DNA from: a bacterium
Lineage (GTDB): Bacteria > Orphanbacterota > Orphanbacteria > Orphanbacterales > Orphanbacteraceae
Reading direction: 5' to 3'
Assembly (NCBI GenBank): GCA_025782575.1
Contig: JALGYY010000002.1
Coordinates: 1 to 64,000 of the forward strand
DNA: 64,000 bases
Part shown: positions 35,934-45,200 of the stretch, in pieces
How the letters are laid out: each line of letters starts with the position of its first letter
Position numbering within the stretch: position 1 is the first letter of the stretch
Notes under the pieces: generated by a model
Database searches by the model: none
What the model saw: the letters and a program-made list of their open reading frames with translations, nothing else
What the model was told of the DNA's origin: nothing
Program-made: the position numbers and the translations under genes

Positions 35934-37193
35934 TTGCGAGGAGCCATACAAATCGCAATCTTGCTTGTGATCGTACTTCTGACGTCGGCTTCGGCCAGTG
36001 CCCAATCGGGTGAGTCACACCGGACCCCGAGCATGCGCGAGACCGTTTATGACAAGCTCAGCAGGGCTCAGGAATCCGCAAACGGGGGTAATTTCGCCGA
36101 TGCGATAAAGATCCTCCGTGACCTGGAGAAGCTGAGGGACCTGAACCCCTACGAGAAGGCGCAAATCTACTCCGCCTACGGATTCATCTACTTCTCACAA
36201 GAAGAATACAGCAAGAGTATTCGATCCTACGAGAAGGTGATCGAGCAGGAGGGCCTGCCGGAAGCGATGACAGCTACTACCGTTTACACCCTGGCACAGA
36301 TCAGCTTCCAGATGGAAGAGTACGAGAAGACGACAGACTATCTTAGAAACTGGATTGCAAGCGCGACAAACCCCGGGCCGGATCCGTACATCATGCTCGG
36401 CCATGCTTATCACGAACTGGGGAGATACCGCGATGCGATCGAGCCGGTCGAGACCGCTGCCCGCATTGCGCGTGAACGGGGAAATCGGATTGAAGAGAGC
36501 TGGTACATGTTGCTTCGAGTGTGCTATTTCGAACTCAAGAACTACACCAAAGTGATTGATGTTCTCGAACTTCTCGTTGCGGATTACGGCCGGAAAGAAT
36601 ACTGGACACAGCTTTCCGCGACGTATGGCGAGATCGGCAATGAAAACAAGCAACTCGCCATCTATGAAATGGCATATTATCAGGGACTGCTTGACCAGGG
36701 CCGTGAGATCGTTCTGCTCGCGCAGCTTTTGTTGCAGGGGGATGTTCCCCACCGGGCCGGCGTCGTACTCGCCAAGGGGATCGATGACGGTCTGGTCGAA
36801 AAATCAGAGGCGAATTACCATCTCCTCAGCCAGGCCTGGACCCTGGCGAAAGAGGATCACAAGACTATCGACGCCCTAACGAACGCCGCCCGGCTGTCGA
36901 GTGACGGGGAATTCGATGCACGCATCGCTTATGTCTATGCAAACCTCGCCGATTGGGAGAATGTGATCACATTCACTAAGTCCTCACTCAAGAAGGGGAT
37001 TCGCGAGAAGGGGCAGATACAGATTATGCTCGGCATGGCCCTGATCGAGCAGAAACGATTTGAGGATGCCAAGGCTGCGTTTCGTGTGGCACAATCATCG
37101 CCCGAAACCGAGCGAACCGCGACGCAGTGGGTGCAATACATTGACTCAGAACAAGAGAGGCTCGCCGAGCTCGAGCGATCACTCGGCGATTGA
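35934..37193 (+). CDS. Periplasmic TPR protein of the TonB operon
   Basis: Encodes 419 residues from TTG at 35934, directly after the tonB stop, with GGAGGGA ahead. Signal peptide (A-S-A-S-A-Q) and about nine TPR-like helical repeats from residue 40 onward, with N-P-Y-E-K-A-Q-I-Y and A-Y-H-E-L-G-R-Y-R-D-A-I style units. A TPR protein at this position also occurs in Vibrio-type TonB2 clusters. It may dock onto the ExbB/TtpC periplasmic part or the receptor; no catalytic residue is visible. Confidence 0.88.
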   Translation: MRGAIQIAILLVIVLLTSASASAQSGESHRTPSMRETVYDKLSRAQESANGGNFADAIKILRDLEKLRDLNPYEKAQIYSAYGFIYFSQEEYSKSIRSYEKVIEQEGLPEAMTATTVYTLAQISFQMEEYEKTTDYLRNWIASATNPGPDPYIMLGHAYHELGRYRDAIEPVETAARIARERGNRIEESWYMLLRVCYFELKNYTKVIDVLELLVADYGRKEYWTQLSATYGEIGNENKQLAIYEMAYYQGLLDQGREIVLLAQLLLQGDVPHRAGVVLAKGIDDGLVEKSEANYHLLSQAWTLAKEDHKTIDALTNAARLSSDGEFDARIAYVYANLADWENVITFTKSSLKKGIREKGQIQIMLGMALIEQKRFEDAKAAFRVAQSSPETERTATQWVQYIDSEQERLAELERSLGD

Positions 37194-37212
37194 ACCGATT
37201 GCACTGGATATT

Positions 37213-38904
37213 ATGCAAGAAGACCGATCAAGGACCTTCATCAAGCGCCGGATAGCGTCTCTATTAGAGGCTGAAGTGGCGCCTCCGAAACCACCCGGCC
37301 GCTGGTGGATCACTCTGCTCACCGTCGTTCTCGTTGCCGGTATCCTCGCATCCTTTTTCAGCGGGCATTTTCTCAGAAGGGGCTGGGACGGCTACTCCTA
37401 TCTCGCCACGATCCGAGCGCTCGGTGCGATCGAGGAGGATCCGGGGCGCTATGCCAACCCAGCCTATGTCTTAATCGGAGCGATCCACCGCGGATTCGGC
37501 GCCGATCCCCTCACCCTGCTCGCCATACTCGCGGTGATCAACGCACTGTTCTTTATCGCGGCGGCCCGCCTCTTCTTTCGGCTGCACTTTTCCGAACCGA
37601 CCGTTTTCTACATTCTTTTTGCGATGCTCTTTCTCTGGGGGCGGGTTCTCTGGTCCGGCACCTATTCCCTTCTGGACGGGTATGCCTATTTCTATCCCCA
37701 GGAGATGGCGTATTCCATCATGCTCCTGTCGCTTTTCCTTCTCCACCGTGCCGTCAATCGAGCACGCGGTCTTATTCCTCTGGTCTTCACCCAGGCGCTT
37801 CTCTTCATTACACACATCGGTACTTCTCTGTATTACTGGGTGGTCGTTCTCGTTTACACCCTTGTATTCCGAAAGCGGGTGAGCAGATCATTCGCGCTTC
37901 GATTCGGCCTTGCAACTGTCGGCAGTTTTGCGATCGCCCACCTCTGGCCTTTTTATGACTACTCGGGGAATGTAGGACTGTTTTTCCAGAGGCTCGGGGA
38001 TAGTTTCGGCGCTCCCGAGACTGTTTCAATCCCGATTTCAATTGTTGCTTTTGCGGCGGTCACTTCTTCTATTGTACAGTCTGGTCTGATTCGCCGGTTT
38101 CTCCCCTCCGTTCTGATTCTTCTTCCGCTCTTCGGTCCAAACGCGCGCCTCTTTCTCGATATCTTCGGTTTCGGTATCGTCGGGATTCTCGGACTCCTGA
38201 TTCTGATCAGAGAAGGCAAGTTCTTCCTCCCCATGTGGTGGTGCGCCGGAGCAATCCTATTCACGTTCGGATTCATCGATCCGACAAGAATCATCCTAGC
38301 TTCTTCATTCCCATTGTACGCCGGAGCTGGCATCGTACTTGCACGGTTCTTCGCGAAGCCACGCAAGCTTTACGAATGGGGATTCGTTTTGGCAGCGATC
38401 ATAGGTGGGGATCTCTATTTCACGCGCATCTGGACAGTCCCCGAGTGGACGCTACTCCTCATCGCCGTTCTTGCATTCGCCTCCATCTTGATCATCTCTC
38501 TCCGGGCAGCTCGGATTGCCCTGCCTGTGATTCTTCTCCTGCTGCTCTCGGTTCCTCTCTCCATCAAGTGGGATACGATTCGCAGCGCTCCGGCGATCGA
38601 GCCCAAGCGCTTCATCGAGGATCATGTTCCTGAATGGGAATCGGTTCTGGTTGTTGAGCCGAACAAACGATGGATGAACAAGGTCCTCGGCGGGATGCAG
38701 AACAGAAGAGGGATTTTCATCGGGGTTGAGCCGGATTCTCTTTCCTTCTACGCCGAAAAGTTCGGCACACCTTTTGTACTTTTCTATGAAGTAGAACTCA
38801 AAGGAGTCGGTTCGGACTATGAGGTTCTCGCACAGGATCACGACTCGGCTCTAATCCGGCTTCTTGACCACGGGCCATGGGATGATCCGCAGAGTGAATC
38901 ATAA
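37213..38904 (+). CDS. Polytopic membrane protein, unknown function
   Basis: Encodes 563 residues from the ATG at 37213, 20 bases after the TPR gene. It has about 10-12 predicted membrane helices, starting with W-W-I-T-L-L-T-V-V-L-V-A-G, a G-W-D-G-Y-S-Y-L loop after helix 1, and a C-terminal soluble part from about residue 455 (R-F-I-E-D-H-V-P-E-W-E-S). The charged extracytoplasmic loop after the first helix is a feature of GT39/GT83-type membrane glycosyltransferases, which use lipid-linked sugars, but sequence similarity is too weak for a firm call. It overlaps the DD-peptidase gene, so both may act on the cell envelope. Confidence 0.7.
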   Translation: MQEDRSRTFIKRRIASLLEAEVAPPKPPGRWWITLLTVVLVAGILASFFSGHFLRRGWDGYSYLATIRALGAIEEDPGRYANPAYVLIGAIHRGFGADPLTLLAILAVINALFFIAAARLFFRLHFSEPTVFYILFAMLFLWGRVLWSGTYSLLDGYAYFYPQEMAYSIMLLSLFLLHRAVNRARGLIPLVFTQALLFITHIGTSLYYWVVVLVYTLVFRKRVSRSFALRFGLATVGSFAIAHLWPFYDYSGNVGLFFQRLGDSFGAPETVSIPISIVAFAAVTSSIVQSGLIRRFLPSVLILLPLFGPNARLFLDIFGFGIVGILGLLILIREGKFFLPMWWCAGAILFTFGFIDPTRIILASSFPLYAGAGIVLARFFAKPRKLYEWGFVLAAIIGGDLYFTRIWTVPEWTLLLIAVLAFASILIISLRAARIALPVILLLLLSVPLSIKWDTIRSAPAIEPKRFIEDHVPEWESVLVVEPNKRWMNKVLGGMQNRRGIFIGVEPDSLSFYAEKFGTPFVLFYEVELKGVGSDYEVLAQDHDSALIRLLDHGPWDDPQSES

Positions 38905-40390
38905 ACTTCGCCATTACCTGGTATGCGCGGTCCCGTTGTACGTGGTCCTTTTCGCCATGTCCTGTGGGTCGCCAGTTGATAACGGTACGGCAGGAGCGAT
39001 TAGAACAATGGTTCGGCGGGCCGGCCTGGAGAGTGCTCACTGCGGTCTGCTCGTTCGGGAAGTTGATTCGGGCGACGTCTGCCTGGCACTGAACGCCGAG
39101 CGTCTCTTTGTTCCCGCTTCCACTCTGAAATTACTGACGACCTATGCCTCACTCCTCAGGTTTGGGCCGGATCATCGTTTTGCGACCACGCTCTGGGTGT
39201 CGAAAGAGGGGACTGACTCGGGCACCGCACAGACGGTTGTTCTTCGAGGGGGGGGGGATCCGTTCCTGGCTGACAAAGAGTGGGACAATGCGGTTCCCTC
39301 CCCATTCACATCGCTGATCTCCGGCTTGAAAGCGCGGGGAATTACCCAAATAGGGGGCGACGTCCTCGTCGATGCTTCCCTCTTCGGCGACCGCATGATT
39401 CCGGATGACTGGTCGTCCGGTGACCGGGGGAAGTTCTACGCAGCGCCGATCAGTTCGATAAGCGTGGGGCACAACGTCATCATCGCCGACATTCGCCCCG
39501 GTCCATCTCTCGGAAAATCCGCAGCCGTGCGCATCCTTCCGGACCTGCCGTCATACATCGCTCTCAGGACGAACGCGCTGACAGCGCCACGACGGGCGCG
39601 TTCCGTGACCGCCAGGCTACGACTATCGGGGGACACTCTCGACGTCAGCGGCGCCATCGGCATCGCCAGGGAGAGCGCCCGCCTGGCGGTCGCCGTTCAG
39701 GATCCCGCCACATATGCCGGCCGGTGGTTCGCCCACTCACTGGCGTTAAGCGGTATTACGGTCGAAGGGGATGTGCGTGCCACATATGAGCCGATGGATT
39801 ACGGGGATTACGAAATTGTGGCCACACATCAGTCGGATCCCCTCTCCGAGATCGTCAAGCGTATCCTTCACGAGAGCGACAATCTCGGCGCCGAGTGTCT
39901 GGCGCGACACGTCGATCTTGGACAGAGCAGCGATTTTGCAGAATCTTCCCCTGGTGAAGAACCTGAAGCGCCCCTTCTTCAAATCTTAAGAAACCGGGGT
40001 TTTCCTGGTGACCCTCCCGCGAAAATCACGGACGGTTCAGGCCTTTCCCGGACGAATCTACTCGCCCCGGTTCACCTGGCCTGGGTTCTGACTCACGCGG
40101 CCGGTGAGGATGAATTCGACTTTCCCGCGACTTTTCCCCGTGCCGACGACCATGCCGGATTTGAAAAACATCCGATGTCTCCAGAACACGGGAATCGTGT
40201 GGCAGCCAAGACCGGGTCCTTTCAAAACACGCGCTGTCTGGCAGGGTATTACTTCAACGAACAGGGCGATCCCGCTTACGCGTTTGCCATCATGGTGAAC
40301 GGGCTTGCAGGCAGCAGCGATCCGGCGATCGACTTCGAAACACTTGTCATCGATGAGATCTCTCGAATCGCTTCTCGCGGGGGTCGCTAG
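38882..40390 (+). CDS. dacB: PBP4-type D-alanyl-D-alanine carboxypeptidase/endopeptidase
   Basis: Encodes 502 residues from the ATG at 38882, 23 bases inside the previous gene. Hydrophobic N-terminus with a lipobox-like A-M-S-C (Cys28), then the S13 peptidase fold: S-T-L-K (Ser80, Lys83), the S-D-N motif (332-334, E-S-D-N-L-G-A-E) and K-T-G (443-445). All three penicillin-binding motifs are complete, so it should be active. It trims or cleaves peptidoglycan peptide bridges in the periplasm. The gene symbol reflects family membership; lipoprotein status is uncertain because the -3 residue is Ala. An F-A-E-S-S-P-G-E-E insert after the S-D-N motif is unusual. Confidence 0.92.
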   Translation: MIRRVNHKLRHYLVCAVPLYVVLFAMSCGSPVDNGTAGAIRTMVRRAGLESAHCGLLVREVDSGDVCLALNAERLFVPASTLKLLTTYASLLRFGPDHRFATTLWVSKEGTDSGTAQTVVLRGGGDPFLADKEWDNAVPSPFTSLISGLKARGITQIGGDVLVDASLFGDRMIPDDWSSGDRGKFYAAPISSISVGHNVIIADIRPGPSLGKSAAVRILPDLPSYIALRTNALTAPRRARSVTARLRLSGDTLDVSGAIGIARESARLAVAVQDPATYAGRWFAHSLALSGITVEGDVRATYEPMDYGDYEIVATHQSDPLSEIVKRILHESDNLGAECLARHVDLGQSSDFAESSPGEEPEAPLLQILRNRGFPGDPPAKITDGSGLSRTNLLAPVHLAWVLTHAAGEDEFDFPATFPRADDHAGFEKHPMSPEHGNRVAAKTGSFQNTRCLAGYYFNEQGDPAYAFAIMVNGLAGSSDPAIDFETLVIDEISRIASRGGR

Positions 40391-40400
40391 CCCCCACCTC

Positions 40401-41885
40401 TCACCGGAGCCGCATGATCTTCGCAACTCCATCCTGACTGCCGGCCCCCCGGATTCTGGCAAAATACGGCCCGGACGCTGCCGCCACTCCTGACGTATTG
40501 AGTCCGTCCCAATGAACGGATGTTCCTCCGCCCGGTAACTCGAGCGCTCGAACCAGGCGCCCCACAATGTCGTAGATTTCGACAGACCTCGTGGCACCGA
40601 TCGGGCGGTTGGTGCGGATCTCCGTACCTCCCCGAGTAACGCTCGGCATGGCGACCAACCGGAGAGGTGAATCGAGTTCGGGCAGCGGGGTTGCCACATC
40701 GGTCGGATCGAAAGGGACCCAGTCGCAAATCCATTCGACCTCGAAGAGCGGAAATACATAGTCGAAGTTATTGGGGAAGATTGTGAAGGTTATATCCAGG
40801 CCGTCATTCACGGCTTGTTTGGAACTGCTCGTCTGCGTAACGGTTACGACGTCGAAGTTAAGGTCCTGCAGATGCCCTTCGGTGAAAATCATTCGAATAC
40901 ATGAGGTTCCACGTGGTGCACCCCCGCCATCCCGCAAGAGCAAACCTGTTGTAATCGCGAGCCCCCCCTCGCCGTGAAAAGGATCGGGAGGATATATGAT
41001 CTCGGGCGTCCACCCGTTGGCCGGCGAAAAGTCGACCGAGATCTGAAATTCCGCCTCGAAGAATCCTTGTGCGTCATTCCACATTATCGTGGAGTGCCCG
41101 ATCTCGCCGCCAAGAGCGGTCTGGACCTGGAAGTCGGCGGTCAGATCGGTCGTCCCGCCCACAGGCGTGATGCTCTCGAAAACCATGTCAGTCCGATAGA
41201 GAGGCTGGCCGAACAGATCATAGGTGCTCCAGGCAAGAGGAGAGGAAGGCATGGGCGGAGCCTGTGTGGCGACCAGGTGGGGATTTAGGTCGGGCATGAT
41301 CGCCCCTGACCGATGAAACCGAATGTCTGTCACCTCAAAAATCGCGTCGCTGCCGTTTCCGTCGAGCGTAAGGCTGATAAATTCTGCCGCCGTCACGTCA
41401 GCATTGCACCAGTTATCGATCGACCATGAGATAGATCCGGAAGTACTCGCCGGGAATTCCTTGATCCCACAGGCAAAAGTTCCGTCACCGGTTGCGAGTG
41501 TGAGAGCTGCACCGGGCGTGACAAAGCTGAAATCCACCTCCACGCGATCGAACGTGCCATTCCGGGTGATGTCGTTCGGGAAACCCCAGTCGTATTTGAA
41601 GCGGACCTTGCCGTCTCCAATAATGAGCACCTCCGCCGCGTCATCGCCGTAAGTCGGAACAAGTTGCGCCGAGATGAAGTCACCAGGTCCCGCAGGTTCC
41701 AGAATCACCGTGCGTGGGGACCAGATGACATGAGATGGAGCGTCCACAAAAATGTCATTCTCCTGATAGGCGTCGGTGGTCTGGAAAAAGAAAGGTGCGA
41801 CTTCGAAGTCGTCGATCGGATTGAGCGCCAGGGCGGGGACGGCTATGGCTACCAGAACCATGATGAACAGCAGTTTTCTTGGCAT
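40401..41885 (-). CDS. Secreted protein with FlgD-like C-terminal domain
   Basis: Encodes 494 residues with GGAGG 6 bases before the ATG. Signal peptide (cleavage near A-L-A-L, residue 20), then a long beta-rich region with two or three sandwich domains (G-D-G-K-V-R-F-K-Y-D-W-G and D-V-T-A-A-E-F-I-S-L repeats), unrecognised. The C-terminal part (from about 410) is a shortened FlgD-like domain: V-E-I-Y-D-I-V-G-R-L-V-R, V-H-W-D-G-L-N and G-P-Y-F-A-R-I, ending K-I-M-R-L-R. This tail recurs on six proteins in the window. Gene order gives no clue to the role; it is convergent with the DD-peptidase gene. Confidence 0.82.
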   Translation of the reverse strand: MPRKLLFIMVLVAIAVPALALNPIDDFEVAPFFFQTTDAYQENDIFVDAPSHVIWSPRTVILEPAGPGDFISAQLVPTYGDDAAEVLIIGDGKVRFKYDWGFPNDITRNGTFDRVEVDFSFVTPGAALTLATGDGTFACGIKEFPASTSGSISWSIDNWCNADVTAAEFISLTLDGNGSDAIFEVTDIRFHRSGAIMPDLNPHLVATQAPPMPSSPLAWSTYDLFGQPLYRTDMVFESITPVGGTTDLTADFQVQTALGGEIGHSTIMWNDAQGFFEAEFQISVDFSPANGWTPEIIYPPDPFHGEGGLAITTGLLLRDGGGAPRGTSCIRMIFTEGHLQDLNFDVVTVTQTSSSKQAVNDGLDITFTIFPNNFDYVFPLFEVEWICDWVPFDPTDVATPLPELDSPLRLVAMPSVTRGGTEIRTNRPIGATRSVEIYDIVGRLVRALELPGGGTSVHWDGLNTSGVAAASGPYFARIRGAGSQDGVAKIMRLR

Positions 41886-42007
41886 CGGTATTCCTCCGGG
41901 ACAGGTTCGTTATCGGTGAGTGGCTTCTATCTGTAAAACCGCCAAAAAAGGACAGAACCCGACATCAGCCCGAAAGAAAGATTGAGATGGTGTGGAATTC
42001 GAACGGA

Positions 42008-43405
42008 TCAGTTGTAATGAGCACCCTGGTTGATCCAGTCCTCGATAACAAGGATGTCCGATTCATTCATTGTCTGGAGCTGGATCGGCATCTGCGGGGC
42101 ACCGAGCCATGGACCACGGAGCAGCGAAATGAGAAGGCTGGTCGGCCCACGTCGTGGCCTGACCGGGGGGAATCGGCTCCCAGGCCCTCGCGCATCCTCC
42201 CACGTTTCCAATGAATAGTTACTGGTCCGGTCTATCGGGTTATGGCAGGTCGAGTTCGTACACCCGAATTCCCGAATGAGCGGTTGCACATCCCCTTCCC
42301 ATGACACGATACGCGTGGTCACCTCAAAGAAGTTGGAACCGGTCTCCCCCAGTTTCCCCGCGATTACCACACCACCTGTCGAGACGTTCTCAGGGATCAG
42401 GACGACCACGCTGTCGGCTCGCCACCGTAAGATCTCCGCCTCGGCTCTTTCGCCGGTGCCCGAAGAAAAGAGGATACGGCGATCATATGGGGCATCGCCG
42501 AAATCGGGACCGAGAAAGAAGAGCGTATCCCGAGCGAAAGTTCTAGATGGAAGCATCTCCCAAACTGCCGGGATCGGCGCAGGTGGAATAAGGAGCCGGA
42601 GAGAGAGGGCGTTACTCTCCCGCATCCCCACGATTACAATCACTTCGCCCGTCTCGGCATCTTCCGGCATGATGACTGAGAGAACAGTATCCGACCATTC
42701 GACCGGCGTCCCGGTCAAGCCTGCAAGAAATACCGACCCCGAATCGGGGGAGCCTCCGAACGCATTGCCGATAACTTGAATCGTATCCCCCGCGAATGCG
42801 CTATCCGGTACAAGAGCGATAATCGTCGGAGCGGGTGGCGCTTCAAACAGAACAAACGAGACGCTGTTGCTTTCAAGCCCGTCACGATTGATTCGAAGTT
42901 GACCCGACTGAGCATTCTCCCCGACGACCAATTGAACGGTCGTATCATTGAAGGCGAAAATGTTCCCCATGTCGATGTCGTTCAAAGAGACCACGGGACC
43001 GGTTTCTTCGGCTTGGAATCCGAATCCATTCACCTGAATCGTGTCGCCCGCCTCGGCCGTATCGGGCTCAACTCGTACGATATGTGGCTGCGTGCCGAGC
43101 GAGGCAAACGGGACCGCATTGCTTTCGCGATCTCCGCGGATGACCTGAACCGTCTTCCCGCGTACGTTCGGGACGATTGATGCGATGCGATCGTCAGCCC
43201 AGGAGACGATCTCACCGGCGGCATTCCCGAACAGTAGCCGGCTTTCGGGGCCGGCACCGAACTGTTCACCGGAGACAATGACCGTGTCCCCTTCCGTACC
43301 CGAAACCGGGTCGACCTGGTCAATGAAAGGGATACTCTCACGACCGAAATCGCTGCAGGAAAGTAAACAGGCAAGAGACAGAATGATTAACAGTGTTCGA
43401 ATCAT
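42008..43405 (-). CDS. IPT/TIG-domain lipoprotein with C-terminal CX4CH motif
   Basis: Encodes 465 residues from an ATG overlapping the GNAT stop (ATGA). Signal with a good lipobox, C-L-L-S-C, then four IPT/TIG Ig-like repeats with the D-P-x-x-G/A-x-x-G-D-T-I-x-V-x-G-x-x-F pattern (about 28-105, 105-190, 190-275, 275-360). The C-terminus has F-G-C-T-N-S-T-C-H, a CX4CH haem-type motif of the kind found in planctomycete-like cytochromes, followed by S-L-E-T-W-E and P-Q-M-P, echoing haem proteins with a Met sixth ligand. It may be a surface-exposed electron carrier or a haem-binding adhesin. It sits in a BKACE-GNAT-IPT gene string. Confidence 0.78.
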   Translation of the reverse strand: MIRTLLIILSLACLLSCSDFGRESIPFIDQVDPVSGTEGDTVIVSGEQFGAGPESRLLFGNAAGEIVSWADDRIASIVPNVRGKTVQVIRGDRESNAVPFASLGTQPHIVRVEPDTAEAGDTIQVNGFGFQAEETGPVVSLNDIDMGNIFAFNDTTVQLVVGENAQSGQLRINRDGLESNSVSFVLFEAPPAPTIIALVPDSAFAGDTIQVIGNAFGGSPDSGSVFLAGLTGTPVEWSDTVLSVIMPEDAETGEVIVIVGMRESNALSLRLLIPPAPIPAVWEMLPSRTFARDTLFFLGPDFGDAPYDRRILFSSGTGERAEAEILRWRADSVVVLIPENVSTGGVVIAGKLGETGSNFFEVTTRIVSWEGDVQPLIREFGCTNSTCHNPIDRTSNYSLETWEDARGPGSRFPPVRPRRGPTSLLISLLRGPWLGAPQMPIQLQTMNESDILVIEDWINQGAHYN

Positions 43406-44019
43406 GACAACCATCCACTGAAAGCAGGATGATCCCCGATCGTGACCGGGGGCATTGCAGGCAACTTCAGAACGCGCACACGAGTCTTGCTGGCACCGAG
43501 CTTCATCCGGGCTGCGATTGACGGTGCATTTGTCACGTCGACAAAGTTCGCAATCGTCCTGATTCCCTGTGCCGACATATGATCGTACACCGAACCGAGC
43601 AGGCGACCGAAGACTCCCCGCCCCCGACTCTCGGGAAACACGAAACTGTTGTAGCTATAGACATACCCTTCCGGAACAGGGACAAGGGGAAGTTCGGGAA
43701 CATGAATCACCGATTCATTGATCCATGTATAGCCCGTGATCCCACTCTTCGAAAGCGCGACATAGCAGCGGCTCTCAATCGACCCTGCAAAATTGAAGTT
43801 TTGCTCGATCACGGTGCCTAGCTCCTTCTGAATCGACGAGAGGTTCTCATCCGTAGCGGGCCGCACATCGAAATCGCCCTCCAATGGTCCGTAGCGAGTG
43901 CCGGCAACGAGCGGCGTCTCACAGTAGTAGAGATCGTAGTAACGGACACCCACGCGGGCGAAAAGACGGCCGGCCGCCAGACGGAGGCTCGACTTCCCGT
44001 AACTTCTGCGAGAGCTCAT
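43402..44019 (-). CDS. GNAT-family acetyltransferase
   Basis: Encodes 205 residues. The acetyl-CoA site is visible as V-F-P-E-S-R-G-R-G-V-F-G-R-L-L (motif A, R/Q-x-x-G-x-G/A), followed by an N-A-P-S-I-A-A-R-M-K-L-G-A helix. The N-terminal R-R-S-Y-G-K-S-S-L and F-D-V-R-P-A-T segments fit a GNAT with a short extension. The substrate (amine, peptide or antibiotic) is unknown. It follows the BKACE gene with a 33-base gap and overlaps the lipoprotein gene, so the three are probably co-transcribed. Confidence 0.82.
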   Translation of the reverse strand: MSSRRSYGKSSLRLAAGRLFARVGVRYYDLYYCETPLVAGTRYGPLEGDFDVRPATDENLSSIQKELGTVIEQNFNFAGSIESRCYVALSKSGITGYTWINESVIHVPELPLVPVPEGYVYSYNSFVFPESRGRGVFGRLLGSVYDHMSAQGIRTIANFVDVTNAPSIAARMKLGASKTRVRVLKLPAMPPVTIGDHPAFSGWLS

Positions 44020-44052
44020 CGGCGGATCTCGGCAAGTTTGTTTCGGAGATTG

Positions 44053-44892
44053 CTATCCACGAACGAGGCCAAGCATCTCTCTCGCCTCGGACGTCGTTGC
44101 AATATCACGACCTACCGCCCGCGCGACTTCAACCACGCGCCTGACCAGCATCTCATTCGTCGCGAGGATCTTTCGTTCCTCGTCGAAGTAGATGTCATCT
44201 TCCAGTCCGATACGGACATGGCCACCGAATGCGACCGAAAGGGCGGTTATGCGATTCCGGCACCGGCCGATGCCGGCGAGTGACCATACAGAGTCTTCGG
44301 GAAGCTCTCGAATCATCTGCCCTAAAGTAAGAAGATCATCCTGAGCGGTAGCGATATTGCCGACGAGTAAGTTGAAGTAGTGTGGAGGACGAAGCATGCC
44401 TTTGCGAATGAGGTAATTCGCGTAGTTGATCATTCCGAGATCGAAGACTTCGAGTTCAGGCTTGATCTCGCTCTCGTGCATTTTGCCAAGTAAGCCCCGG
44501 ATTATCTCGGGAGAGTTGACACTCGCCTGATTGGGGAAGTTCAACGACCCCAGCGTGAGACTCGCCATGTCCGGTTTCCGGTCACCATCGAGGGAGAGAA
44601 CTTCGGCACGATCTTTTATGTCGGGTGAGCTACGCCCGCTGGTAGTGACGCAAAGGATCAGGTCGGGACAGGTTTCACGGATACCATCGATAATTTCGGC
44701 GAAGACTTCTTTCCGGGAAGTGGGCAATTCCTCACTGTCCCTGGCGTGAAGATGGACGACCGAAGCTCCCAGTGAAGCGCACCGCCGGACATCCTGTACG
44801 ATCTCATCGGTTGTGACCGGCACGTGCGGCGTGTTCGCCTTCATCGGGAGCATGCCGGTGGGTGTTAAATTGATGATCAGCTTGTCATACAT
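44053..44892 (-). CDS. Beta-keto acid cleavage enzyme (BKACE, DUF849 family)
   Basis: Encodes 279 residues from the ATG at 44892; a TTG ten codons upstream is less likely. TIM-barrel with H-L-H-A-R (47-51) and the later F-G-G-H-V-R-I-G-L-E-D segment, matching the zinc-binding and substrate-binding motifs of the family that includes 3-keto-5-aminohexanoate cleavage enzyme. These enzymes condense a beta-keto acid with acetyl-CoA and release acetoacetate and a CoA thioester. The keto-acid substrate varies and cannot be inferred. It opens the BKACE-GNAT-IPT lipoprotein string, an unusual partnership. Confidence 0.88.
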   Translation of the reverse strand: MYDKLIINLTPTGMLPMKANTPHVPVTTDEIVQDVRRCASLGASVVHLHARDSEELPTSRKEVFAEIIDGIRETCPDLILCVTTSGRSSPDIKDRAEVLSLDGDRKPDMASLTLGSLNFPNQASVNSPEIIRGLLGKMHESEIKPELEVFDLGMINYANYLIRKGMLRPPHYFNLLVGNIATAQDDLLTLGQMIRELPEDSVWSLAGIGRCRNRITALSVAFGGHVRIGLEDDIYFDEERKILATNEMLVRRVVEVARAVGRDIATTSEAREMLGLVRG

Positions 44893-45200
44893 CTGCAGGG
44901 CTTTCGTAATTGAATGAGTCAATTCTAGCTTACTACTCTGCCGATGGCCAACTGATCATGAATTCTACCTGATGAGGGTTCTTTGACGGAAACCTGGATG
45001 CACCAATGGATTGCATCGGGATAATGCCATATAGCAGCGATATGACAGGACCCCGATCTCACCCTGCATGTTCAACGGCAGTCATCGCGAGCACGCAGCA
45101 GATTGCCTGTGAGATGCCCTGGCTAGTTTTGTGTGGACAGTTCTGTAGGCTTTCGCTCACCCTTGGGCTTTCCTGAACACCTCTCTAGGAGCCTGGGAAA

